Assembly (NCBI RefSeq): GCF_003576645.1 | Contig: NC_044922.1 | Location: forward strand, 21,893,372 to 21,957,371 | Length of the DNA stretch: 64,000 bases | Origin: Ipomoea triloba | Taxonomy: Eukaryota; Streptophyta; Magnoliopsida; Solanales; Convolvulaceae | Direction: 5' to 3' | In this document: positions 23,078-35,296 of the stretch, piece after piece | Numbering within the stretch: the first letter of the stretch is position 1 | How the letters are laid out: the number at the start of each line of letters is the position of its first letter | Notes under the pieces: model-generated | What the model saw: only the letters and a program-made list of their open reading frames with translations | Database searches by the model: none | Told to the model about the DNA's origin: nothing | Made by a program: the position numbers and the translations under genes

Positions 23078-25467
23078 TAGGGCATGTTTATTAAAAACCT
23101 CAACCCACCTTGCCCACTGATAATTTTGTAAAAAGAAAATAAAATGAAAAATAAAATTTTGAAAATTAGAGCAAAGCAAGCCACATCAACACAAATATAA
23201 TGTGAAACAAATGAAATAAGTACATCAACAACGTAACATAAATGCATAGTACACTTATCAATGCCAAAAATGAAATCAACAACAAGAAATTGAAAACAAA
23301 TATATAAAAGCTAATAACAAACACCAACAAAGCAAGAGAATATCTTACTTTAGCCATAAGGTGTCACTGCTCACCAAGGTTGAATCTACGTCAAACGGCG
23401 GCATTGAAAAAGTTGTTTCGGTGTTGTTGTTGGTTGTTTGTGACGGAGATAGAGGGAAATGGCAATGAAGAAATGAGTAGACGGTGAGACAGGGAGAGGT
23501 GGGGCTATGGAATCAAGATTTAGGGTTTTTATTATTTACTATTTATTGCGTTCGGGATTATGGCCGGTGAATCGGAGAATTAAATTTTTTTAAATAATAA
23601 TGGTAGGCTAGCTCGCCCCTTAGCAGGGCTAGCCCATGTGGCTTACTTTTTGGTGGATCTTGAAATTCCTAACCCACACCCTGCCGTATTATGCAGCAGG
23701 GTAGGCCGACCCAATATGTTAGGCTTAGTTTTATAGTATTTCATTTAATTGAATCATTACTAGCATATTTGATGAGAATGTTGTTATTTTTAGGGAAAAT
23801 GGTCAAATAAACTCCTAAACTCTAGCAGAAATTAAAGCCAATTATGCGTTTAAACTTTTAGAAGTTGCAATTAAATAATTTTTAGGCATTAAAGTCCAAA
23901 AACCTGCTAGTGACCTTGTAGGCCAGAGGCAAGCAAAGGAAAACCTCAACACACGCACCTTTCCCGCCGATAATTGAAAAAAAAAATTAAAAAAACAAAA
24001 AATTTAACAAATAGAGCAAAGCAAGCCATCCACGCGAACACAAATATAATGTGAAACAAATGATGAAATAAGTACAACCAACAACATCAATATATAATAA
24101 TACACTTATATATGTAAAAATTGATTCAACCACAAAAAATTGGAAACAAATATATAAAGGTTAATAACAAACTCTAACAAAGTAAGCGAATCTCATACTT
24201 TTTCCATAAGGTGTGACTGATCAATAAAGCCGAATCTATGTCAAACGACGGCGTTGGCAAAGTTGTTTTGGTGTTATTATTGGTTGTTTGTGAGGGTGAG
24301 GGAAATGACAAGGTAGAAATGGTTGGATGGTGAGAGGGGGAGAGGTGAGTCTATGGAATTAGCATTTAGGATTTGTATTATTTACTATCTATGGCATCCG
24401 AGATTAAGGCTGGTGAATTAGAGAATTTACAATTTTTTCTTTACTATAAATAAAATGGCAGTCTAGCTCGCCTCTTAGCCGGGCTAGCACATGTGGCTTA
24501 CTTTTTGGCGGGTCTCAAAAATTCCAAATCTACACCTACCTTATTACGTAGCAGGGTAGGCCGGCCCAATAGGTTAGACTTGTTTTTATAGTATTTCGAT
24601 CTTTTAATCAAATCATTACTTGCATATTTGATGAGAATATAATGCTGTTATTTTTTTTATATAAAATACTTGCATCCCTTCATTTCTTTGAATATTATTT
24701 AATTTATTAAAAACGTGAAATCTTTATATGTAATCTTCATTTCAATTCTAGAGATACCTTATTTGGGAAACTCTTAGGGGTGTTTATCAATTACTAGTTA
24801 AGTTATAGCCAATTATGTTTGTTGTTTGTTTGGGCATTAGGATATGCACGAGGAAAGCACACCAACTCCTTTACGATCTTTATCCCCATTAAAGAATAAT
24901 TTGTTATACAATAACAAACAAATGCCACCAATGTTGCAACGAAACATTCCTCTAGAGGGATGAGAGAATGGCCATTCTGGCAGCATATCGGGTGGGCAAG
25001 CATTCCAAAATTCTTTGTTTTAGCTCTATTGTCAGTTCACTTATCAAATCCCTTCTTTCATGTTGTGTGGTTTCCATTCGACGACGAGTAGACATTAAAT
25101 TAAATTAGGAGTAATATAATGATGAGGCGAGGTCGTTCAAAATTAGATCAAAAGTTTAAAGTTTTAAACCATTCCATTCTTCAACCTGCAAGAAAAGGAA
25201 ATTCGGAAGAAGAAATATATTAGCAATATGAACTCAAATCATATTCAAATATATAATATAACCTCAAATTACTATATATCATTAAAAATAAATGACACAC
25301 ATAGTGATTTTGTTTTTTATTTTCAATTTTAAATGAACTTAATGTCGCTTTAAAGAAAATGAGGTTAAAGTCGATTAAGTTACTACTACACATTCATTGA
25401 GACATTTCTGTAGATCTATAAATTTACTATTATAGATTTGTCACACCACAAACAAATTTATTAAGTT
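23078..25467 (-). repeat. Higher-order unit 1: a–b–Fbox (2390 bp)
   Basis: Type a unit (leader near 23380), type b unit (leader near 24225), F-box fragment (24798–25095) and a spacer ending TTATTAGGGCATG. The next unit begins with the same sequence at 25468, giving a direct repeat of about 2.39 kb. The frame at 23166–23357 on the minus strand begins ATGGCTAAAGTAAG and is best read as an exon end plus intron. Confidence 0.75.
24798..25095 (-). pseudogene. Truncated F-box/FBD fragment 4
   Basis: Same fusion as fragments 2 and 5: an F-box start joined to the FBD end (MGIKIVKELVCFPRA), LRR region missing, stops and frame changes present. Confidence 0.72.
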
Positions 25468-27724
25468 ATTAGGGCATGTTTATTAAAAACCTCAACCCAC
25501 CTTTCCCACTTATAATTTTTTAAAAAGAAAATAAAATGAAAAATAAAATTTTAAAAATTAGAGCAAAGCAAGCCACATCAACAAAAATATAATGTGAAAC
25601 AAATGAAATAAGTACATCAACAACGTAACATAAATGCATAGTACCCTTATCTATGCCGAAAATGAAATCAACAACAAGAAATTGAAAACAAATATATAAA
25701 AGCTAATAACAAACACCAACAAAGCAAGAGAATATATTACTTTAGTCATAAGGTGTCACTGCTCACCAAGGTTGAATCTACATCAAAGGGCGGCGTTGAA
25801 AAAGTTGTTTCGGTGTTGTTGTTGGTTGTTTGTGAGGGAGATAGAGGGAAATGGCAATGAAGAAATGAGTAGACGGTGAGACGGGGAGAGGTGGGGCTAT
25901 GGAATCAAGATTTAGGGTTTTAATTATTTACTATTTATTGCGTTCGGGATTATGGCCGGTGGATCTTGAAATTCCTAATCCACACCCTGCCGTATTATGC
26001 AGCAGGGTAGGCCGACCCAATATGTTAGGTATAGTTTTATAGTATTTCATTTAATTGAATCATTACTAGCATATTTGATGAGAATGTTGTTATTTTTAGG
26101 GAAAATGGTCAAATAAACTCCTAAACTTTACCAGAAATTAAAGTCAATTATGCGCTTAGACTTTTAGAAGTTGCAATTAAATCATTTTTAGAGCATTAAA
26201 GTCCAAAAACCTGCTAGTGACCTTGCCGGCCCATAATTTTTAGAAAAAAAAAAATAAACAAAAAATTTAACAATTAGAGCAAAGCAATCCATCCACGCGA
26301 ACACAAATATAATGTGAAACAAATGATGAAACAAGTACAACCAACAGCATCAAGACATAATAATACACTTATATATGTAAAAATTGATTCAACCACAAAA
26401 AACTGGAAACAAATATATAAAGGTTAATAACAAAATCTAACAAAGTAGAGGAATCTCGTACTTTTGCCATAAGGTGTGACTGCTCAATAAAGCCGAATCT
26501 ACATCAAACGACGGCGTTGTCAAAGTTGTTCAGGTGTTATTGTTGGTTGTTTGTGAGGGTGAGGAAAATGGCAAGGTAGAAATGGATGGATGGTGAGAGG
26601 GGGAGAGGTGAGGCGGTGGAATTGACATTTTGGGTTAGTATTATTTACTATCTATTGCACCCGAGATTAAGGCTAGTGAATTAGAGAATTTAAAATCTTT
26701 TTATTTATATAAATAAAATGGCAGGCTGGCTCGCCTCTTAGCCGGGCTAGCACATGTGGCTTACTTTTTGGCGGGTCTCAAAATTCCAAATCTACACCTA
26801 CCTTATTACGTAGCAGGGTAGGCCGGCCCAATAGGTTATACTATTTTTTATAGTATTTCGATCATTTATTCAAATCATTACTTGCATATTTGATGAGAAT
26901 GCTGTTATTTTTTTAATATAAAAAAATACTTGCATCACTTCATTTCTTTGAATATTATTTAATTTATAAAATACTTGAAATCTTTATATGTAATCTTCAT
27001 TTCAATTCTATGGATACCTTATTTGGGAAACTCTTAGGGGTGTTTGGCAATTAGTTGTTAAGTCATAGCCAATTATGTTTGTTGTTTGTTTGTGCAATAG
27101 GAGATGCACGAGGGAAGCACGCCAACTCCATTACGATCTTGATCCCCATTAAAGAATATTTTGTTATTAAAGAACAAACAAATGCCACCAATGTTGCAAC
27201 GAAACGTCCTTCTAGAGGGTTGAGAGAATGGTGATTCTGGCAGCATATCAGGTGGGCAAGCATTCCAAAATTCTTTGTTTTAGCTCTATTGGCAGTTCAC
27301 TTATCAAATCCCTTCTTTCATGTTGTGTGGTTTCCATTCAACGACGAGTAGATATTAAATTAAATTAGGAGTAATATAATGATGAGGCGAGGTCGTTCAA
27401 AATTAGATCAAAAGTTTAATGTTTTAAACCATTCCATTCTTCAACCTGCAAGAAAAGGAAATTGGGATGAAGAAATATATTAGCAATATAAACTCAAATC
27501 ATATTCAAATGTATTATATAACATCATATTACTATATATTATTAAAAATAAATGCCACACATATTGATTTTGTTTTTTATTTTCAATTTTAAATGAACTT
27601 AATGTCGCTTTAAAAAAAAATGAGCTTAAAGTCGATTAAGTCACTACTATATATTCATTGAGACATTTCTGTAGATCTATAAACTTACTATTATAGATTT
27701 TTCAAACCACAAACAAATTTATTA
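25468..27724 (-). repeat. Higher-order unit 2: a–b–Fbox (about 2.26 kb)
   Basis: Same order as unit 1. The type a copy has lost about 110 bp of tail (GGCCGGTGGATCTTG junction near 25955) and the a–b junction is shortened near 26225. Ends where the duplicated type c segment starts. Confidence 0.75.
27060..27355 (-). pseudogene. Truncated F-box/FBD fragment 5
   Basis: Same structure as fragment 4; FBD end reads MGIKIVMELACFPRASPIAQ. F-box half out of frame with the FBD half. Confidence 0.72.
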
Positions 27725-29387
27725 AGTTATTAGGGCTGGTGAATTGGATAATTAAAAAATTTTAAATAATAATGTCAGGCCTGCTCGCCCCTTAACCGGG
27801 CTAGCCCATGTGTCTTACTTGTTGTCCGGTCTGAAATTTCCTAATACACACCCTGTCGTATTATGCAGCAAGGTAGGCTGGCCCAATAGGTTAGACTTAT
27901 TTTTATAGTATTTAATTTAATCAAATCATTACTTGCATATTTGATGAGAATGTTATTATTTTTTAGGGAAAATGGTCAAATAAATCCCTAAACTTTACTC
28001 AAAAAGTCAATTAGGCACTTAAACTTTTAGAAGTTACAATTAAACTCACAAACATGTTATTTTGGAGCATTAAAGCCCAAAAACTTGTTGGTGACCTTGT
28101 TGGCCAATTGGGTTCTGGTCATTCCGGCGAGCGTCTAGGTAATTTCCAGCAAGCAGTGTCAAATACCAACGAACGACAAGCATCAAACGGTAATCAGTTG
28201 CGTTTGAAGATGGCGACAAACTAGGTAGCTGTCTCCAACAAATGGAAATTGGTTGGACACTCGTCATAAAGGACGGGAACTCTAATTGACGTGTAATTAG
28301 TCCAAAACAAGCGAATTAACCAACACAAATATAATGGAAAACAAATGAAATAAGCATAAACAACAACATAAATACCTAGTACACTAATATATGCCAAAAA
28401 GGGAATCAATCACAACATAAATTGGAAACAAATATAAAAAATTTAAGAATAAGCACCAACAAAGCAAGATAATATCTTACTTTAACAAAGCTGAATCTAT
28501 GTCGAAGGGCGGTGTTGGTGAGGTTACGTTAGTGTCGTTGTTGATCGCTTGTGAGGGAGAGAGAGATAGCAAGAAAGAGATGAGTAGACAATGAGAGAGA
28601 GAGAGAGTGAGGGGATGTTATGGAATCGGAATTAGGGCTCGTTATAGTATACTATTTATTAGGTACGAAACTAGGGTTTATGAATTAGGGAATTTTAATG
28701 GTAGGCAAGCCCACTCCTTAGCGCATCCTCATGCGGCCTACATCTTGTTGGGCGTCGAAATTTTAATGGTAAGTCATAGCCAATTATGTTTGTTGTTTGT
28801 TTGTGCAATAGGAAATGCACGAGGGAAGCACGCCAACTCCTTTACGATCTTGATCCCCATTAAAGAATAATTTTTTATTAAAGAACAAACAAATGCCACT
28901 CATGTTGCAACCAAACATTCTTCCAGAGGGTTGAGATAATGGCCATTCTGGCGGCATATCAGGTATCAAATCCCTTCTTTCATGTTGTGTGGTTTCCATT
29001 CAACGACGAGTAGACATTAAATTAAATTGGGAGTAATATAATGATGAGGCCAGGTTGTTCAAAACTAGATCAAAAGTTTAAAGTTTTAAACCATTCCATT
29101 CTTCAACGTGCAAGAAAAGGAAATTGGGAAGAAGAAATATATTAGCAATATGAACTCAAATCATATTCAAATATATTATATAACCTCAAATTACTATACA
29201 TTATTAAAAATAAATGACACACATATTGATTTTGTTTTTTATTTTCAATTTTAAATGAACTTAATGTCCCTTTAAAAAAATGAGCTTAAAGTCGATTAAG
29301 TCACTACTACATATTCATTAAGACGTTTCTGTAGATCTATAAACTTACTATTATAGATTTGTCAAACCACAAACAAATATATTAAGT
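27725..29387 (-). repeat. Second copy of the type c–Fbox segment
   Basis: Repeats 21414 onward at an offset of about 6.31 kb with only scattered differences, so the c–(a–b–F)–(a–b–F) block was itself duplicated. Similarity to the first copy looks higher than between the a or b units, which implies this duplication is the younger event. Confidence 0.7.
28773..29020 (-). pseudogene. Truncated F-box/FBD fragment 6
   Basis: Near-identical to fragment 3: METTQHERRDLIPDM, shortened F-box, FBD end. No intact frame across both halves. Confidence 0.7.
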
Positions 29388-30085
29388 TATTAGGGTATGT
29401 TTGTTAAAAACCTCAACCCACCTTGCCCACTGATAATTTTTCAAAAAGGAAATAAAATGAAAAATAAAATTTAAAAATTTAGAGCAAAGCAAGCCACATC
29501 AACACAAATATAAGGGAAAATCGCACTTTTGGTCCCTCAACAAATTAAATGAAATAAGTACATCAACAACGTAACACAAATGCATAGTACCCTTATGTGT
29601 GCCAAAAATAAATCAACAACAAGAAATTGAAAACAAATATATAAAAGCTACTAACAAACATCAACAAAGAAAGAGAATATCTTACTTTAGTCATAAGGTG
29701 TTACTGCTCACCAAGGTTGAATCTATGTCAAAGGGTTGCATTGAAAAAGTTGTTGCGGTGTAGTTGTTGGTTGTTTGTGAGGGAGATAGAGGGAAATGGC
29801 AAGGAAGAAATGGGTAGACGGTGAGACGGGGAGTGGTGGGGCTATGGAATCAAGATTTAGGGTTTTTATTATTTACTTTTAGAAGTTGCAATTAAATCAT
29901 TTTTAGAGCATTATTAAAGTCCAAAAACCTGCTAGCTTTAGTGACCTTGTTGGCCAGAGGCAAGCAAAGGAAAACCTCAACACACGCACCTTGCCCGCCG
30001 ATAATTTTTTTAAAAAAAATAAACAAAAAATTTAACAATTAGAGCAAAACAACCCATCCACGCGAACACAAATGTAATGCGAAAC
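29388..30085 (-). repeat. Higher-order unit 3 (type a and start of b), cut by copia
   Basis: A type a unit with a small foreign patch at about 29514–29541 (GGGAAAATCGCACTTTTGGT, like the end of a MITE) and a truncated tail, then the start of a type b unit broken at 30085 by the second copia element. The type b unit resumes at 33404. Confidence 0.65.
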
Positions 30086-30299
30086 TGATAGAAAATGTTA
30101 TATTTACTGCACATTAGTTTTATTTTGAATTAGTCTTTTATTATCTTTTTTATTTCTAAGGTGTTTGAGAATCTAGAGATGTTTGTTGAGTTATTTTCTC
30201 TGCTAATTTTTTATAAATTAACAGAGATAGAAATGGAATAATCATCATCATTTTCTCCCAGTACAATACTCTGAGTGTTTTACCATCTTTTAGCCAACA
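30086..30299 (+). repeat. 5' LTR of second copia element
   Basis: 214-bp LTR, TGATAGAAAA…AGCCAACA. Target duplication GAAAC at 30081–30085. Roughly ten differences from the 3' LTR. Confidence 0.92.
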
Positions 30300-30302
30300 A
30301 AG

Positions 30303-30315
30303 TGGTATCGAAGCC
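30303..30315 (+). promoter_or_regulatory. copia primer-binding site (altered)
   Basis: TGGTATCGAAGCC three bases after the LTR. The usual plant copia site is TGGTATCAGAGCC, so two bases are swapped. Confidence 0.85.
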
Positions 30316-30329
30316 TTTTTTCTTAAGGG

Positions 30330-33187
30330 ACCTGTGTGAGTGAATCAGCGAGGAACCCTTATCCTATAAGACCTGAAAACTTTATCCTCAAATGGCATGG
30401 GTTTTGTTGAAAATGAATATGAAGGAAATGACAGGACAAAAAGAATGCAAGTCCTGAACTTGAAAAGGGAATTTGAGATGCAGAAGATGAAGGAGACAGA
30501 ATCATCATAAGATTACACAAGGTGGTAAACAAAATCAGATTATTGAGAGAAGAACTTCCTGATGATCGGGTTGTTGAGAAAATATTGGTAACTTTGCCGA
30601 AAAGATTTGAATCAAAAATCTCTTCCCTTGAAGAGTCTAGAGATTTGTCAGAATTATCTCTAGCAGACATTCTTCATGCACTTGAAGCTCAAGAACAATG
30701 AAGGACCTACAGGAATGAAAGTAACATTGAGGGAGCATTCAAAGCAAATGAGGTGAGTCAAATCCAACCAAAAAACAAAAACCAGCAGCAACCGTGGAAG
30801 AGGAAGGAAGTCAGAACGGAGTCAATAGAGGAAAATTCCCTCCCTGCCAGCATTGTAAGAAAACCTCACACTTGAAAAAATATTGTTGGTTTAGACCTGA
30901 TGTGAAATCTTTTTCTTGCAATCAAATGGGTCATGTGAAAAAGGTTTGCAAAAACAAAACACAACAAGCTCAAGTAGCAGATGGAGAACAAGAAGAAGAA
31001 CAACTTTTTGTTGCAACTTGTTTTGCAAGCCAAATTTCAAGCAATGTTTGACTAATTGACAGCGGATGCACCAATCACATGACTTTTGATGAGTCATTGT
31101 TCAAAGAGATTGATAAAACAGTGATATCAAAAGTCAAAATTGGTAACGGATAATATATTGAAGTCAAAGGTAAAGGAACTGTTGCAATTGAAGGACCATC
31201 AGGTATAAAACTAATTTCTGGTGTGATGCTTGTTCCTGAAATTAGTCAAAACTTGCTGAGTGTTGGACAACTACTTGAGAAAGGTTATTCTGTTATTTTC
31301 AAGAATAACATGTGTTTTATAACTAATTCATGTGGTGTTGAATTATTTTCTGTGAAAATGAAAGACAAGAGTTTTTGTCTTGATTGGGATGAGGCTGGGT
31401 TTAAAGCTTATCCATGTGTTGTTAGCCAAGCTGAATTATGGCACAAAAAGCTAGGGCACTTTCATTATTCCACCTTGGAGTATATGCAGAAAAAGGAGAT
31501 AGTAAGAGGAATGTCATTCACAAGAGGAGTTGCAGCAGCGTGTGAGATATGTCAGTTGGGGAAGCAAACCAGATTGCCATTTCGGGTAGGAAAAACATGG
31601 AGGGCAACTGAAAAACTCCAACTCATTCATACTGATGTTTGTGGAGGTAGGTTGAAAGTATGCAGAGATGTCAAGTTTGATGAAACTGCCAGATGGAATT
31701 GGGACAAAAATGAACCTGAAAATATCAAGGAAGAATCAGGAGAGTTTCTTGACGATGAAAGAATTGATGATATTCATGTAAGAGGTACAAGGTCACTTAC
31801 TGAAATTTATGAAAGGTGCAATGTAGCAGTACTTGAACCTGCAGGGTATGCTGATGCTGCAAAAGACCCAATTGTTGCAATGGAGGAGGAGATGAGAATG
31901 ATTGAGAAAAATAAAACCTGGCAACTTGTGGATCGTCCTGAACATAAGAAGACTATTGGTGTGAACTGGGTTTACCGAACCAAACTTAACGTTGATGGCT
32001 CTGTTAACAAGCATAAAGCAAGACTGGTTGTGAAGGGTTATGCTCAGATATATGGTGTCGCCTATTCAGAAACGTTTGCACCTGTGGCAAGGTTGGATAC
32101 TATAAGGTTTCTCTTAGCATTTGCAGCACAAAAACAATGGCGGATTTATCAACTTGATGTAAAGTCAGCCTTCTTAAACGGTTATCTAGAGGAAGAAACT
32201 TTTTGTTGAGCAACCTGAAGGTTTTGCAACGAATTCAAGTAAGGTTTACTTGCTTAAAAAAGCCTTGTATGGCTTAAAACAAGCTCCAAGGACCTGGTAT
32301 AGCAGAATTGATGAAGAATTGCAGAACATGGGGTTCAACAAAAGCAAGAGTGAATCAACCTTGTATATTAAAGTTGTTGACGATGATCTGATTGTTATTT
32401 CATTAACTATATAAGTATATCAACATGGAAAGCTACAAGTTAGTAAGTACTCCTCTTTCTCAAAATGAAAAATTCAGCAAAGATGACGGTGCTGAGAAGG
32501 TTGACGAGACAGCGTATAGGAGTACTATTGGATGCCTTATGTTCTTGACATCAACAAGGCCTGATATAATGTTTCCTGTAAGTTTATTATCAAAATTTAT
32601 GCATTGTGCTAGTGAGTTGCATTATACTGCAGCAAAGAGGATTCTTAGATATATAAAGGGAACTTTAGACTATGGTTTAAAGTTTGAAAGAACAGAGAAG
32701 CTATTTCTTCATGGTTATTCTGACGATGATTGGGAAGGTTCATTGGACGATATGAGAAGTACATCCGGATATTTTTTCAGTTTTGGATCTGGTTGTTTTA
32801 GTTGGAGTTCAACAAAGCAGGATGTCGTGGCACAATCAACAGCGGAAGCTGAGTATGTTGCAACAGCTTTAGTTGTTAATCAAGCTCTTTGGTTAAGGAA
32901 ATTAATGGTTGATCTAAAGATGACCCAGGAGGAGGCAACAACAATTTTTGTGGACAACCAGGCAGCCATAGCAATTTCAAGAAATCCAGTCTTTCATGGC
33001 AAGACTAAACATTTTAAAGTTAAGTTTTATTTTGTTAGAGAAGTTCAAAAAAACAAATGAAGTTAACTTGGTTCACTGCAGTACTGGTGTTCAATTAGCT
33101 GATATTCTGACAAAGGGATTGCCAAGATCAAGATTTGAAGTATTGGGAGAGAAGATTGGAGTTTGTAGCAAAAATAGCAAGGAAGAG
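30330..33187 (+). pseudogene. copia gag-pol remnant with large deletions
   Basis: In order: gag part (LREELPDDRVVEKIL, LPKRFESKISSLEESRDL, with stops); zinc knuckle [14 protein letters not shown] near 30840; protease DSGCTNHM near 31060; GAG-pre-integrase WHKKLGH near 31440; start of integrase, cut at HTDVCGG (31650) and joined to a segment before RT; RT (WVYRTKLN, ARLVVKGYAQ, LDVKSAFLNGYLEEE) to about 32205; a one-base insertion causing a frameshift; EQPEGF…LYGLKQAPR; a second deletion after DDDLIVIS (32405) that removes the rest of RT; then RNase H (TRPDIMF, STAEAEYVA, VDNQAAI) to about 33187. The integrase catalytic core and RT active site are gone. Confidence 0.92.
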
Positions 33188-33403
33188 TGATAGAAAATGC
33201 TATATTTACTGCACATTAGTTTTATTTTGAATTAGTCTTTAATTATCTTTTTTATTTCTAAGGTGTTAGAGATATTCTAGAGATGTTTGTTGAGTTATTT
33301 TCTCTGTTAATTGTGTATAAATTAACAGAGATAGAAATGGAATAATCTTCATCATTTTTTCCCAATACAATACTCTGAGTGTTTTACCATCTTTTAGCCA
33401 ACA
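33188..33403 (+). repeat. 3' LTR of second copia element
   Basis: 216-bp partner of the 30086–30299 LTR, preceded by the purine run AAGGAAGAG (33179–33187). Confidence 0.92.
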
Positions 33404-34138
33404 GAAACAAATGATGAAATAAGTACAACCAACAACATCTATACATAATAATACACTTATATATGCAAAAATTAATTCAACCACAAAAAATCGAAAACAA
33501 ATATATAAAGGTTAATAACAAACTCTAACAAAGTAAGTGAATCTCATACTTTTAAGCGAATCTCATACTTTTTCCATAAGGTGTGACTGCTCAATAAAGC
33601 CAAATCTACGTCAAAGGACGGCGTTGGCAAAGTTGTTTCGGTGTTATTATTGGTTGTTTGTGAGGGTGAGGGAAATGACACGGTAGAAATGGATGGATGG
33701 TGAGAGGGGGAGAGGTGAATCTATGGAATTAGCATTTAGGATTTGTATTATTTACTATCTATTGCATCCGAGATTAAGGCTGGTGAATTAGAGAATTTAC
33801 AATCTTTTTTTTATATAAATAAAATGGCAGTCTAGCTCGCCTCTTAGCCGGGCTAGCACATGTGGCTTACTTTTTTGGCGGGTCTCAAAATTCCAAATCT
33901 ACACTTACCTTATTACGTAGCAGGGTAGGCAGGCCTAATAGGTTAGACTTGTTTTTATAGTATTTCGATCATTTAATCAAATCATTACTTGCATATTTGA
34001 TGAGAATGCTGTTATTTTTTTATATATAAAATACTTGCATCCCTTCATTTCTTTGAATATTATTTAATTTACTAAAAACTTGAAATCTTTATATCTAATC
34101 TTCATTTCAATTCTATAGATACCTTATTTGGGAAACTC
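33404..34138 (-). repeat. Array unit, type b (remainder)
   Basis: Continues the unit interrupted at 30085. A 25-bp stretch (AGCGAATCTCATACTTTT) is doubled near 33535–33575. Where other type b units lead into an F-box fragment (GGGAAACTCTTAGGGGTG), this one ends at a Harbinger-like MITE; the F-box fragment is absent. This is the right edge of the array. Confidence 0.7.
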
Positions 34139-34141
34139 TTA

Positions 34142-34340
34142 CGGGGCGTTTGGTTGGGAGGAGGGAATTAGGGGGGGGGGGGGAAGAATTATAATTCGGT
34201 GGAATTACAATTCAATGAATAATGTAGGAATTGAAATTACAGTGTTTGGTACGTAAAAATAGGAGTACAGGAAATTGAAAGGTAAGAAGCGACAAAATGA
34301 CTAAAATGCCCTTATGCCCCTATGTTGTGGTAGATGTTGC

Positions 34341-34412
<72 letters not shown>

Positions 34413-34704
34413 TCTTTCAAATAATAATAATAATAAGTATAATAATAATAATTCGTTCAAATAATAATAATAATAATTTTTTCAAATTTAAAAAAAAAAA
34501 AAAAAAAAAAACAAAGGGTATGGGAGGAGGGGCAAAATTGTCTTTACACCAACAAATTGCCCCTCCTCTCCACCGAATTGCAATTCATGGGGGTACAATT
34601 CATCATTTGGAGGGAATTGCAATTAATATTCCACTTTCCAACCAAACACTGTAGTTTGGGAATTCACTGAATTCCCCGCAAACTAGATCCAACCAAACAG
34701 GCCA
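34142..34704. mobile_element. PIF/Harbinger-like MITE, 563 bp
   Basis: Left end CGGGGCGTTTGGTTGG and inverted right end TGGCCTGTTTGGTTGG, with TTA on both sides (34139–34141 and 34705–34707), the target duplication of this superfamily. The interior mirrors GGAATTGAAATTACAG-like sequence around a long AAT microsatellite. Confidence 0.82.
34336..34471. repeat. (AAT)n microsatellite
   Basis: About 75 bp of uninterrupted ATA/TAA units, then shorter blocks separated by TTCTTTCAAAT-like spacers, inside the MITE. Confidence 0.95.
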
Positions 34705-34970
34705 TTAAAGATAGTATCAAGTATTAGAACTACAAAGTATCACACCAAGTCACAAGTTGCATTATACTCCAAAGCTCAATTCAATACATTTGAACTGAAT
34801 ATTCATACTTAAAAAGTTAAAAACTAATTAAGGCAGTTCATATAGATGCCAGAAATGCGATTAGCAACCTAGTAGTGCTCGTTGATGCATGTCCAGAGAT
34901 AACGCAAAATTGAATTACAAAATACTAGCACAAACTCAAAATTAAATTGTAAACAAATTGAGCTAATGAC

Positions 34971-35252
34971 TCATATGAGGGAAGGAGTAATAGTAGCATC
35001 AATATCAGCAGATTCCTGGATAACAATTTTCTCTAGTGCAGGGGATTTTGAGAGCAATGCTTTCACAAAATGCATTTCCAATATGGATCCACTAAAGGAC
35101 TCGATCTTTATTGTCTTAAGCATCTCAAAATCTTGATTGATAAAGCAATCGTCTGAATCCCTCATAAGTGTCCTAGCAGTGTCATCCCACACACTCGGCT
35201 ATAAGTCAACAAGAATGAAAAACACATACAACCATGAGGGAATTTGAGGAAA

Positions 35253-35296
<44 letters not shown>

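Larger units (their letters stand above)
30086..33403 (+). mobile_element. Internally deleted Ty1-copia element
   Basis: 3318 bp between perfect GAAAC duplications (30081–30085, 33404–33408), about 1.5 kb shorter than a usual copia element. Both LTRs, the primer-binding site and a polypurine tract are kept, while most of integrase and part of RT are missing. The ends are those of a transposition-competent element, so it may have moved with help from an intact relative, or it may have decayed after insertion. Confidence 0.92.

Noticed and set aside
23166..23357. Hydrophobic 60–66 codon frames recurring in array units (also 80–271, 4138–4329, 5658–5849)
   Set aside because: The start codon is lost in some copies (near 3460), a splice donor follows the third codon in type a, and the sequence is T-rich as in plant introns. 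A small membrane peptide is possible but unsupported.
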